DNA from: DATEAV01 sp964575425
Lineage (GTDB): Bacteria; Chloroflexota; Anaerolineae; Anaerolineales; E44-bin32
Assembly (NCBI GenBank): GCA_964575425.1
Contig: CAZNRD010000012.1
Span: 6,877 to 70,876, forward strand
Direction: 5' to 3'
Length of the DNA: 64,000 bases
Shown: in pieces, positions 17,070 through 25,100 of the stretch
Position numbering within the stretch: the stretch's first letter is position 1
Layout of the letters: each line of letters starts with the position of its first letter
The notes under the pieces: model-generated
Databases searched by the model: none
What the model was told of the DNA's origin: nothing
The model's input: only the letters and a program-made list of their open reading frames with translations
Translations under genes and position numbers: made by a program

Positions 17070-17147
17070 CGCCTGACCTGTCCCAATGTCTCAAGCGTTT
17101 CGCGGCCGCCCTGTCCCTCCGATGCAGAACGGAGCTCGAGCGGTTCT

Positions 17148-18776
17148 CTATGGATTCAGGAACTCATCCGCAGCCGGCAGGATGCGATCATCGTAGTCGA
17201 ACAGGGCCTGATTCTCCCAAGCGTTCCCGGAACTGGGGTCGGTGGAATCCCAGCCGTTGCCGAGCACGGCCGTCCAGGTGGCGTCCCAATAGAACACGCC
17301 CAGCCCACGCCCGTTGGGCACGGCCCGCACAATCGCCATCACATCCCTCAACATGGCACGTTGGCCCTGGGGGGTGAACGGGTAGCCCGGGATCATCATG
17401 CTGCGATTGGCGATGTTCGGGTGGAAGTCGTCTTCCTCGTCGGTGAAGGGATAGGCGGTCTCCACCACGATAACATCCTTATCGTAGCGGGCGGTGATGT
17501 CGTTCAGGTTGTACTGCAGCTGCGCCAGGCTTCCGTGCCAGAACGGGTAGTAGGAGATGCCGATGATGTCGAACGGGACATCCCGCCGCGTCATGCTGTC
17601 GAACCACCAGCGAGCGAGGTCATTGTCGCCCCCTTCGGCGATGTGTAGCATCACGAGCGTGGAGGGGCAGCAGTCTTGCACTGCCTGATAGCCCGCCTTG
17701 AGCAGGGCGGCCAGGTTGTCCATGTGGTTGTAGTCCCCATCGGGCCACAGCATGCCAGCGTTGATCTCGTTTCCGAGCTGAACCATCGCTGGCGGCTTTC
17801 CCTGGAGTGCCAGGCTGTTGCAGATGTCATGGGTGTGATCGTACACTGCCTGCGTCAGCTGCTCGAAATCGTAGCTCCTCCAGGCTGCGGGCTTGAACTG
17901 CTTGCCGGGATCGGCCCAGTTGTCTGAGTAGTGGAAGTTGACCAACAACGGAATGCCGAGCCTCTGCAGCCTCAGCGCCATCTCCAGGATCTCCTCTTTG
18001 CCGTGATAGCCATCGGCCGGATCTACCCACACGCGCAGGCGCGCGTAATTCAGACCATGGCGCCTGAGGATTTCCAGGGCGTCACCTTCCGTTCCGTCCG
18101 CGTCCCTGTAGATGCCTCCCATGTCTTCGGACTTGTGCAGGCTTGATATGTCTGCTCCCAGGATGGAAAGCGCGGCCCGGCCGGGGACCAGTTCGATGTC
18201 ATCGAAGCTTGCCCACGTCTCCGCGTCGCCGTCTGAGTACAGACGGATTGTGCACTGGCCATCGATGACCTCGTTCGACACCACGAGTTGAATCCAGCGA
18301 TAGCCAGGTGTCGTTGGAGGAACGTGCACGCTCCTTTCCTCATTCCCGCACTTGAGGGCCATGTGGACGTTGCCCTGGCCGCCGCTCGACCGGACCCATC
18401 CGCGCAGGGTGTACCAGCCATTCCCCAGCCCGGAGACGGTCTGCGAGGTTTCGACCTGATAGGGTTCGGAGCCGCGGTGGGTGAGACGGAAGTCGCCCGA
18501 ATGGCCTCTGTCCTCGATGTGGATGGCCTCGGCTGCGCCCGTATGGCTCCACCCGGTTGGAAGCCCGTCTGCGTCTTGATCCTCGAATCCCGGGTTCACC
18601 AGGAGAGCGGGCTCGGGGCTGGGACGGGTGACGTCGCTGGGCACCATCTCGGTGGCCGTAGGTCCGATTTCAGCGGTTTCTGCTGGGGGAGTCGCAGGGG
18701 TGCATCCGGCAGCGATGATCACAATCCCGAGAACCGCCGGAAATGCGATCCTGAGTTGCGGCTTCCTGGAGTGCAT
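17148..18776 (-). CDS. ganB: GH53 arabinogalactan endo-beta-1,4-galactanase, lipoprotein with N-terminal CBM-like domain
   Basis: A 542-residue surface lipoprotein with lipobox IIAAGC (Cys25) and a Pro/Thr-rich linker. Residues about 57-200 are a beta-sandwich with LLVNPGFEDQDADGLP and FDDIELVPG, like carbohydrate-binding modules. Residues about 205-542 are GH53: GADISSLHKSEDMGG, LRVWVDP, NFHYSDNWADPGKQ, the acid/base Glu337 in QLGNEINAG and the nucleophile Glu439 in VVETAYPF. It cuts pectic galactan side chains outside the cell and supplies the importer encoded downstream. It is the first gene of the locus. Confidence 0.95.
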   Translation of the reverse strand: MHSRKPQLRIAFPAVLGIVIIAAGCTPATPPAETAEIGPTATEMVPSDVTRPSPEPALLVNPGFEDQDADGLPTGWSHTGAAEAIHIEDRGHSGDFRLTHRGSEPYQVETSQTVSGLGNGWYTLRGWVRSSGGQGNVHMALKCGNEERSVHVPPTTPGYRWIQLVVSNEVIDGQCTIRLYSDGDAETWASFDDIELVPGRAALSILGADISSLHKSEDMGGIYRDADGTEGDALEILRRHGLNYARLRVWVDPADGYHGKEEILEMALRLQRLGIPLLVNFHYSDNWADPGKQFKPAAWRSYDFEQLTQAVYDHTHDICNSLALQGKPPAMVQLGNEINAGMLWPDGDYNHMDNLAALLKAGYQAVQDCCPSTLVMLHIAEGGDNDLARWWFDSMTRRDVPFDIIGISYYPFWHGSLAQLQYNLNDITARYDKDVIVVETAYPFTDEEDDFHPNIANRSMMIPGYPFTPQGQRAMLRDVMAIVRAVPNGRGLGVFYWDATWTAVLGNGWDSTDPSSGNAWENQALFDYDDRILPAADEFLNP

Positions 18777-19620
18777 GGAGTGGTATCCCTTCTGACTGCA
18801 TATCCGCTCTGAGGCTTCGACCCAGGTCCAACAGGCCAGTCGTAAACGCCTCGACAGGAACGCCCGGTTCAGGAAGCGATCTCGCCATCTGCCTCATCTG
18901 CCCCGAAGGCGACCCAAGGAAACGTGCTGCCTTGCAGATGGGCAAAGCGGAGCATGGCCTCCGGGCACGCGGCGGTGCAGTGGAGCCAGAGCGCCCCTGT
19001 CGGGATGCCGAGCAGGTCAGTGCTGCTGCCCCTGTCGTTGAGGATCCAAACGCTCACGGTTGTTGGCGAATTCTCCGGATGCCCGTGTTTGTCCTTCGAG
19101 GCGCACAGGTGATGAACCGGCCCGTGAAGTCGCTTCACCGGCGGCCAGTCGCTGCCGTCATGCACGGACTGACCCTGTCTACCTCCCGCACTGCACGGCA
19201 TTGTCCGACTTCGCGGAAGGAGCCCCGAATGCGAACTAGTTGACGCGCTGGCAATCGATGCACGAACGGTATATTGAAAGGGATCAACTGTCAAGGGACA
19301 CGCCCGAGGTTGTTGAAGAACACCGATCGCGGCTGCCGATGCCATCCAGCATCAAGCCGCGCGTGCAATGGCAAGCCGCCTCCGCTCTCGTAATTCACCA
19401 ACGATGCCCGACAATGTCGATGCCAGCTCCAAGCGCAGCCGTCCCCATCTTGCCGGAGCTGAGGCCAAAATCGCCCGGCACCGGCCATTCTGGGAGCAGG
19501 TTGAAGGATCCAGAGGCGATCCCGTCGCTCAGCGTGCCGCTTTCTGGCAGCGTCCTCGCCCGGGGGTGTGAGATGACACGATGATCTGGAGGGCGTCAGG
19601 CGTCGCGAAAGGGGAGGCGC
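18777..19620. other. 844-base gap upstream of the GH53 gene
   Basis: No gene is supported here. A minus-strand open frame (18869-19345) has no family motif that I recognise, and frames on the other strand overlap it. A TTGACA (19294-19289 on the minus strand) followed by TATACC at 15 bases, or TACCGT at 17, is a weak promoter candidate for the galactan locus. It would leave a leader of nearly 500 bases. Confidence 0.4.
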
Positions 19621-20280
19621 TCAGCCAGCTTGACGGATTGCCTCTCCGGAGGCAAGCCGTTGGCAGATCGCCACCCCTGCCACGGCATCCGTTGCCCAGA
19701 AGTCAGCGCCCACATAGCGGCACACCTCGTCGCTGATCTGGCCGCCTCCGATGATGATGGGCGCGGTGAGGCCGCGGGAGCGCAGCAGGAGGACCGTCTC
19801 GCGCATCGCGTCATACGAGCTGGTCAGCAGCCCGGAGAGGCCCACGATGTCCGGTTGGAGCCCATCGACCTGGTCGGCAAACACGGCTGGCGGGACATTC
19901 ACCCCCAGGTCGTAGACGGCGAAACCGCGACAGCCGAGAAGCATGTTGACGATGTTCTTGCCGAGGTCGTGGATATCCCCCTCGACCGTCCCCAGCAGGA
20001 CGCGCCCCGAGACCCCGCCGGAGGCCTTGAGAGCGACCACCGGATGCAGCAACTCCATGACTTCGCGAAAGATCTCACCTGCCATGATCAGCCCGGCAAG
20101 GAAGTACTCGCTTCTCTCGTAGTGGGCGCCGACCTGGCGCATTCCCTCCTTGCAGTCCTGAATGATCAGCAAGGGGTCGTCGCCAGTCTCGAGGCGCCGG
20201 CGTACCAGGGCAAGGGCCTCCTCTTCTCGGAGATCGGCGATGGCGCTGACCAGCAAGGCACTGGCGTCCGTGTGCTCCAT
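19621..20280 (-). CDS. Corrinoid protein of a methyltransferase system (MtbC/MtaC type)
   Basis: A 219-residue two-domain protein. A helical B12-binding cap (AIADLREEEALALVRRRLE, then HYERSEYFLAGLIMAGEI) is followed by a Rossmann domain with GDIHDLGKNI. His104 in this motif is the lower axial cobalt ligand, supported by GLSGLLTSSYDAM and IGGGQISDE. It carries a methyl group on cobalt between a substrate:corrinoid and a corrinoid:THF methyltransferase. It shares strand with the GntR regulator and faces a second corrinoid protein 2.5 kb away. Slightly longer and less conserved than that copy. Confidence 0.93.
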   Translation of the reverse strand: MEHTDASALLVSAIADLREEEALALVRRRLETGDDPLLIIQDCKEGMRQVGAHYERSEYFLAGLIMAGEIFREVMELLHPVVALKASGGVSGRVLLGTVEGDIHDLGKNIVNMLLGCRGFAVYDLGVNVPPAVFADQVDGLQPDIVGLSGLLTSSYDAMRETVLLLRSRGLTAPIIIGGGQISDEVCRYVGADFWATDAVAGVAICQRLASGEAIRQAG

Positions 20281-20294
20281 CTCTCACCCGTATC

Positions 20295-21044
20295 TCAATC
20301 AGGAACCCCGATCGTGGCAGTGAAGCGGAGCCGTTCGCCGGAGCAGATGAACCAGCCCCAACTGATGGGCCGCTGCCCGAAGTCGTAGAAGACGTGTTCG
20401 AGGCGGAAGGCAGGAGCCCCGCCCCGGGACCGCAGCAATGCGGCCTCCTCGCTCGTCAGCGTCGTCGCGTCGATGGTCAGATCGCCGCGCTTGAGGTCGG
20501 AACCTCCGCCGCCACTGAAGAGTCCGTGCAGGGCGGTGACCTCCATTTCCGACTCGATGATGGGGCGGGTGGGGTCGTAGATCACGTGCTCCCGGTGCAA
20601 GAGCACCGGATCCTCGTTCTGATAGATCAGCCTGCGGATGAAGACCGTGCGCTGGCCCGGTTCGATGGCCAGCTTGCGAGCGGTTCGTTCGCTGGCCGGA
20701 GCGATCCGTGCCTCCAGGATTTTGACGGAGGATTGTCCTCCACCGCGGAAGAGCTCCCGCAGCCGATCCAGGCTGAAGGTGGCAGTGCTCAGTTCGAGGG
20801 GTTTGACAAACGTTCCCCGGCCCTGTTCGGCCACCACCACGCCCTGGTCAGCCAGGATGTTGACGACGCGGCGCACGGTCATGGGGCTGACGCCGTATCG
20901 CTCGCAAAGCTGGGCCTCGGAGGGAAGACGGTCGCCGGGGCGGAAGATGCCGGCTGCGATTTGCCCCAGGAGGATGCGCACCAGCTGAGCGTAGGCTGGC
21001 TCGTGGGAATTGCGGTCAATCTGCGTGATTGGTGCTTCAGCCAT
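20295..21044 (-). CDS. GntR-family (HutC-type) transcriptional regulator
   Basis: A 249-residue regulator. The winged helix-turn-helix spans about residues 10-75 with GIFRPGDRLPSEAQLCERYG and VSPMTVRRVVNILADQG. A UTRA effector domain follows (SERTARKLAIEPGQRTVFIR, FRLEHVFYDFGQRPIS). The ATG at 21044 is preferred because the promoter at 21074-21102 places transcription start near 21066; longer starts at 21068 and 21086 would overlap promoter elements. It lies 14 bases upstream of a corrinoid gene and divergent to the rest of the methyl-transfer genes, so it probably controls both arms. Confidence 0.9.
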   Translation of the reverse strand: MAEAPITQIDRNSHEPAYAQLVRILLGQIAAGIFRPGDRLPSEAQLCERYGVSPMTVRRVVNILADQGVVVAEQGRGTFVKPLELSTATFSLDRLRELFRGGGQSSVKILEARIAPASERTARKLAIEPGQRTVFIRRLIYQNEDPVLLHREHVIYDPTRPIIESEMEVTALHGLFSGGGGSDLKRGDLTIDATTLTSEEAALLRSRGGAPAFRLEHVFYDFGQRPISWGWFICSGERLRFTATIGVPD

Positions 21045-21073
21045 GGACGATGCCCGTTCAACTTCCATATATA

Positions 21074-21102
21074 AGTCTACCTGCAACGTCCGGAATTGTC
21101 AA
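21074..21102 (-). promoter_or_regulatory. Leftward promoter for gntR and the corrinoid gene
   Basis: On the minus strand TTGACA (21102-21097) and TAGACT (21079-21074) are 17 bases apart. It is back to back with the rightward promoter, whose -35 starts 12 bases away, so one repressor bound between them could block both. Confidence 0.65.
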
Positions 21103-21113
21103 CCAGTCGGGGT

Positions 21114-21142
21114 TTGACATCTTCCCTATATCAACGTATAAT
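21114..21142 (+). promoter_or_regulatory. Consensus sigma-70 promoter for the methyl-transfer operon
   Basis: TTGACA (21114-21119) and TATAAT (21137-21142) are separated by exactly 17 bases, a perfect match to the sigma-70 consensus. Such a strong core promoter usually needs a repressor. TATA-containing half-sites (CTATATCAACGTATAA, 21126-21141) overlap the -10 and are plausible GntR contacts. Transcription would start near 21149, only about 20 bases before the first gene. Confidence 0.85.
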
Positions 21143-21169
21143 TTCAGGTAGCGCGGGTAGCGCCTCCCG

Positions 21170-21862
21170 ATGTCGACTCCGGGTCGTTTACGGTCGTCTG
21201 CCCCACGTGCTCACATCATCGCCTGTGCGGCGGTGATGGATGAGATTCGGCCCCACCTCCCGCCAGGCACAGACTTCCACGTCCTCGATTTCGGCCTGCA
21301 CGCAGACCCCGCCGCGTTGAGGCGCGCTCTCCAACAGACCATCGACAGGGCAGCCGGTTCAGGCGACACGATCATTCTCGGATATGGCCTGTGCTCCATG
21401 GCCGTGGTCGGGCTGCGGGCCAATGGCTGCACCTTGGTGGTGCCGCGTGTGGATGACTGCATCGCCATCTGCCTGGGATCGCAAGAGGCCTACAAAGCGC
21501 AGTTCAAGCATGAACCAGGCACTTACTATCTAACCAGGGGCTGGATCGCCTCCGGGGAAAGCCCCTTCAGCGAGCACCAAAGGCTCGTTGAGGCCTTCGG
21601 TGAGCGCAGGGCTCAGCGCGTGATCGGGAGTATCCTGAAGAACTACAGACGTCTGGCCTTCATCGACACCGGCAACAGCGAGACGGAGCCCTACCGCGAA
21701 TACAGTCGGGACATGGCTGAGCGCTTCGGTCTGCGCTATGCAGAGATCCCCGGCTCCGAGAGACTGATCAAGAAAATGCTGTACGGCCCTCTGGATCACG
21801 AGTTCGTCATCGCCCGCCCTGGCGAGACCATCACCTACCTGGACTTCAAGAGGACGGTGTGA
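21170..21862 (+). CDS. DUF1638 family protein
   Basis: A 230-residue soluble protein with the DUF1638 pattern: AHIIACAAVMDEI near the N-terminus, GDTIILGYGLCSMAVVGL, VPRVDDCIAICLGSQEAY, a GTYYLTRGW motif, and IDTGNSE. The family has no proven biochemical role, but it is repeatedly found beside corrinoid methyltransferase genes in methanogens and acetogens. Here too it is the first gene of such an operon. Conserved Cys and His/Asp positions could bind a metal or corrinoid (inference). It overlaps the next gene by 4 bases, so the two are translationally coupled. No clear Shine-Dalgarno precedes the ATG. Confidence 0.88.
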   Translation: MSTPGRLRSSAPRAHIIACAAVMDEIRPHLPPGTDFHVLDFGLHADPAALRRALQQTIDRAAGSGDTIILGYGLCSMAVVGLRANGCTLVVPRVDDCIAICLGSQEAYKAQFKHEPGTYYLTRGWIASGESPFSEHQRLVEAFGERRAQRVIGSILKNYRRLAFIDTGNSETEPYREYSRDMAERFGLRYAEIPGSERLIKKMLYGPLDHEFVIARPGETITYLDFKRTV

Positions 21863-22689
21863 GCAGCCTGAAGATCATCGGTGAGAAGGTCAACGGCACA
21901 CGGCGGCATGTTGCCCAGGCCATTGAGCGGCGTGATGCCGGCGTGATCCGCGACCTGGCGGTGCGGCAGGCGGAGGCCGGTGCCGCCTGGCTGGACGTCA
22001 ATGCCGGCACCCGCAGCAGCGCCGAACCGGATGATCTTGTCTGGCTGATCGAGACCATTCAGCCCGTCGTGGAGATCCCGCTCTGTCTGGACAGCGCCAA
22101 CCCGGTCGCCCTGGCGGCCGGCATGCGGGTCGTCGAGCGGACACCGATGATCAACTCCATCAGTGGAGAACCGCAGCGCATCGAGGGCATCCTCCCGGTG
22201 GCGGCCAAGCACGGCTGTCCAGTCATCGCTCTGGCCATGGACGGCAGCGGCATTCCGGCGACCTGTGAGGGCCGCCTGGAGATTGCCCGCAGGCTGATGG
22301 CCGCGACGCGCGCCAGCGGCCTGCCTGATGACCACGTCTATCTTGACCCTCTGGCCATGACCCTGGCCACCAACAGCCAGAACGCCCGGATCACCCTCGA
22401 CACCATTCGGGCTTTCCGCTCGGAGTTCCCCGATGCCCATTTGACCCTGGGGTTGAGCAACATCTCCTTCGGACTCCCGGCGCGGTCGCACATCAACCGG
22501 GCCTTCCTGATCCTGGCGCTTGCCGCTGGGCTCGACTGCGCTATACTCGACCCGCTGGACCGGGAGATGATGGCTGCTCTGACCGCGGCCGAGCTGGTCC
22601 TGGGCCGTGATCACCGTTGCCTCAACTACACGCGCGCGTATCGTGCCGGGTTGTTTGGCCGGCCCGCGACAGGCGCCACAGGGGTGTAG
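21859..22689 (+). CDS. Methyltetrahydrofolate:corrinoid methyltransferase
   Basis: A 276-residue pterin-binding TIM barrel of the AcsE/MtvA/MtgA type. It begins at a GTG overlapping the previous stop. Family features are IIGEKVNGTRR at the start, AAWLDVNAG with the pterin-binding Asp, PLCLDSANPVAL, INSISGE and LGLSNISFGLP. It moves the methyl group from the methylated corrinoid protein to tetrahydrofolate, feeding the folate C1 pathway. Immediately upstream of the corrinoid gene and the UroD-type methyltransferase, it completes the two-methyltransferase plus corrinoid scheme. Confidence 0.92.
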   Translation: MSSLKIIGEKVNGTRRHVAQAIERRDAGVIRDLAVRQAEAGAAWLDVNAGTRSSAEPDDLVWLIETIQPVVEIPLCLDSANPVALAAGMRVVERTPMINSISGEPQRIEGILPVAAKHGCPVIALAMDGSGIPATCEGRLEIARRLMAATRASGLPDDHVYLDPLAMTLATNSQNARITLDTIRAFRSEFPDAHLTLGLSNISFGLPARSHINRAFLILALAAGLDCAILDPLDREMMAALTAAELVLGRDHRCLNYTRAYRAGLFGRPATGATGV

Positions 22690-22760
22690 CTTCAGCGGAC
22701 CGACATGGCCACCGGGCCGGAGAGAACGACCGTTTCCGCGTCGACCATGAGGAGGATACC

Positions 22761-23393
22761 ATGTCGAAGAAACTCGTCAGTGCAATCGCCGACATGAGGG
22801 AGGAAGAGGCCCTCAAGCTTGTGCGGAAGATGGTAGCCGAGGGCACGCCGCCCATGGCGATCCTGGATGCGGCCCGGGAGGCCATGGGTGTCGTGGGGGA
22901 ACGCTACGAGAAGGGCACCTACTTCCTGCCCGAACTGATCTTGGCCGGTGAGATGCTGACTCAGATCACACAGGTCATCAAGCCTGAGTTGGCCAAGATG
23001 CCGGAGACCAAGCGTCACGGCAAGGTGCTCATCGGCACCGTCAAAGGCGATATCCACGACATCGGCAAGAACGTCGTGAGTTTCATGCTCGACGTCAACG
23101 GCTTCGAGGTGCAGGACCTGGGAGTGGATGTCGCCCCCCAGAAGTTCGTGGAGGCGATCCGCGAATTCAAGCCCCAGGTAGTTGGTCTGAGCGGATTCCT
23201 CACCCTGGCCTTTGACGCCATGAAAGAGACCATCGAAGCCATCAAGGCTGCCGGACTTCGCGATGGTGTCAAGATCATGATCGGGGGCGGCCAAGTCAGC
23301 GACCAGATCCGGGAATACGCTGGGGCAGATGCCTATGGCAGAGACGCCATGGCGGGGGTCTCCCTGGCGAAGAAGTGGCTCGGCGTCAATTAG
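22761..23393 (+). CDS. Corrinoid protein of a methyltransferase system
   Basis: A 210-residue protein of exactly the usual length. The ATG at 22761 follows GGAGGATACC; longer open frames upstream lack similarity. A helical cap (SAIADMREEEALKLVRKMV, then RYEKGTYFLPELILAGEML) is joined to a Rossmann domain with GDIHDIGKNV. His99 is the cobalt ligand. It shares the SAIAD-REEEAL start with the copy at 19621, so the two are paralogues. It lies between the two methyltransferases and is probably their primary methyl carrier. Confidence 0.95.
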   Translation: MSKKLVSAIADMREEEALKLVRKMVAEGTPPMAILDAAREAMGVVGERYEKGTYFLPELILAGEMLTQITQVIKPELAKMPETKRHGKVLIGTVKGDIHDIGKNVVSFMLDVNGFEVQDLGVDVAPQKFVEAIREFKPQVVGLSGFLTLAFDAMKETIEAIKAAGLRDGVKIMIGGGQVSDQIREYAGADAYGRDAMAGVSLAKKWLGVN

Positions 23394-23430
23394 GGAACCT
23401 CGGCCAGACGAGGGAGATGGAGGCTACGAA

Positions 23431-24774
23431 ATGGCAGCTCAGCTATCGCCGGAAGAGAAGCAGGAGGCGTTGTTCCAGAGGTGGCTCTCACCAAAGGATG
23501 CCCAGGGGAACGACCTCAAGTTCCAGAGCCCGGAGGCAGAGAAGCTCTACAAGGAGAGGATCACCAGGATCAAGGACGCGATTCAGCTGAAGAAGCGGCC
23601 GGACAGAGTACCGGTCCTGATTGCCCCAAGCTTCTTCCCCGTCTACCACAGCGGCATGACGCCCCACGACGTGATGTACGACTACGGAAAGTTGAGTGCC
23701 GCTTTCAAGAAGTTCACGCTCGATTTCGACGCCGACGTGCACATTGGTGCCACGGCCCCCGGGCCGGGCAAGGTCTACGAAATCCTGGACTACAAACTCT
23801 ACTCTTGGCCCGGGCACGGCGTCGCCCCCGAGCACAGCTACCAGTGCAACGAGGGCGAGTACATGAAGGCGGAGGAGTACGACGCGCTGATCCAGGATCC
23901 AACCGGCTTCTTCCTCCAGGTGTACCTGCCGCGGGTCTTCGGCGCCATGGGCCCCTTGCAGATGCTTCCCTTCTTCCCGGGCATCCTTGAGATCTACGGG
24001 GTGGCCTTCAACTTCATCCCCTTTGGCATCCCTCCCGTTCAGGCCGCCCTCAAGGCTCTGATGGATGCCGGGGCGGAGGCCCTGACGTGGGCAGGGGCTT
24101 TGGGAGCGGTGAGCGGCGAGCTGGCCAGCCTTGGCTATCCCGAGTTCTGGGGCGGCTTCACCAAGGCGCCGTTCGACACCATCGGTGATACACTCCGGGG
24201 CACGAAGGGGATCATGCTGGACATGTATCGGCAGCCCGATAAGCTCCTGGAGGCTCTCGAGGCCCTGGTTCCGCTCATGATCAAGTTCGGCGTCGGCGCG
24301 GCACAAATGACCGGGAAACCGATCATCTTCATCCCGCTGCACAAAGGCGCCGATGGATTCCTCTCCGACGAGCAGTATGAGAAGTTCTACTGGCCGACGC
24401 TGCGGAAGGTCATCCTGGGCCTCATCGAGGAGGGCTGCGTGCCCGACCCCGCAGCCGAGGGCGGCTACAACTCGCGCCTGTCCGTCATCAAGGACCTGCC
24501 CAAGGGCAAGACCCTGTGGATGTTCGACGCCACCGACATGGCCAAGGCCAAGGCGGCGTTGGGCGACACAGCCTGCCTGATGGGCAACGTGCCGTCCGCC
24601 CTGCTGAACCTGGGAACACCGCAGCAGGTGACGAAGTACGTCAAGCAACTCATCGACGTCGCTGGTAAGGGTGGTGGCTTCATCGTGTCGAACGGAGCGT
24701 TCTTCGATCAAGCCAGACCGGAGAACCTCAAGGCGATGGTTGCGGCCGTCAAGGAGCATGGGGCCTACAAGTGA
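23431..24774 (+). CDS. Uroporphyrinogen-decarboxylase-fold methyltransferase
   Basis: A 447-residue protein of the UroD/MtaA-like family. The ATG at 23431 follows a GGAGG. Its last gene position after a corrinoid protein and a THF methyltransferase suggests it is the substrate:corrinoid methyltransferase (MtxB role). The classical zinc motif His-X-Cys of MtaA/MtbA is not visible. Candidate ligands are His304 (IPLHKGAD), Cys336 (EEGCVPDP) and Cys382 (DTACLMGN). MFDATDM and the GGGFIVSNGAFFDQA end are family-like. The methyl donor cannot be identified; methoxylated aromatics or methylated amines are possible. Confidence 0.85.
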   Translation: MAAQLSPEEKQEALFQRWLSPKDAQGNDLKFQSPEAEKLYKERITRIKDAIQLKKRPDRVPVLIAPSFFPVYHSGMTPHDVMYDYGKLSAAFKKFTLDFDADVHIGATAPGPGKVYEILDYKLYSWPGHGVAPEHSYQCNEGEYMKAEEYDALIQDPTGFFLQVYLPRVFGAMGPLQMLPFFPGILEIYGVAFNFIPFGIPPVQAALKALMDAGAEALTWAGALGAVSGELASLGYPEFWGGFTKAPFDTIGDTLRGTKGIMLDMYRQPDKLLEALEALVPLMIKFGVGAAQMTGKPIIFIPLHKGADGFLSDEQYEKFYWPTLRKVILGLIEEGCVPDPAAEGGYNSRLSVIKDLPKGKTLWMFDATDMAKAKAALGDTACLMGNVPSALLNLGTPQQVTKYVKQLIDVAGKGGGFIVSNGAFFDQARPENLKAMVAAVKEHGAYK

Positions 24775-25034
24775 GCTGCCCTGGCTCCGATGCCCGCTGG
24801 CGCGCTGAGCGCGTGGGGTGGGGCGGATTTCGAGGTGGGGAACGCGTTCGTCCTCTGGCGTCTGGGTCTGGCCGAGGTGTGCCCGACAACGATTGTGGCT
24901 GCAATAGGGGCAATGGGCGATCTGACCCGCAGATGTCGGATGTGGTCTGCTGAGACGCCCCATGACATCGGAGGGCAATAGGACAACAGTCTCGAGGAGA
25001 GCATCGTCTCCGATCACGCTGAAGGAGGGCATAT
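24775..25034. other. Gap between the methyl-transfer operon and the livK-type operon
   Basis: With the leader ORF that follows, the non-genic stretch totals about 320 bases. I see no terminator with a T-tract and no strong promoter. A 5-base GGAGA/TCTCC stem occurs near 24996-25011. The liv-type genes may be transcribed by read-through from the strong promoter at 21114. Confidence 0.3.
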
Positions 25035-25100
25035 ATGAGGGTGAGAACTCGGGCCTGTCATCTGGAACCTGATGGAAGGAATGGAGCGAGGAGAAGATGA
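25035..25100 (+). CDS. Short leader ORF coupled to the binding-protein gene
   Basis: A 21-codon frame starts at an ATG with AAGGAGGG six bases upstream and ends in a TGA that overlaps the ATG of the next gene (ATGA at 25097-25100). The peptide, MRVRTRACHLEPDGRNG plus four residues, is Arg-rich and matches nothing I know. The strong ribosome-binding site and exact overlap suggest translation and coupling, perhaps to set the level of the binding protein. Confidence 0.4.
   Translation: MRVRTRACHLEPDGRNGARRR

Noticed and set aside
18869..19345. 158-codon frame upstream of the GH53 gene
   Set aside because: No recognisable motif, no ribosome-binding site, and competing frames on the other strand.
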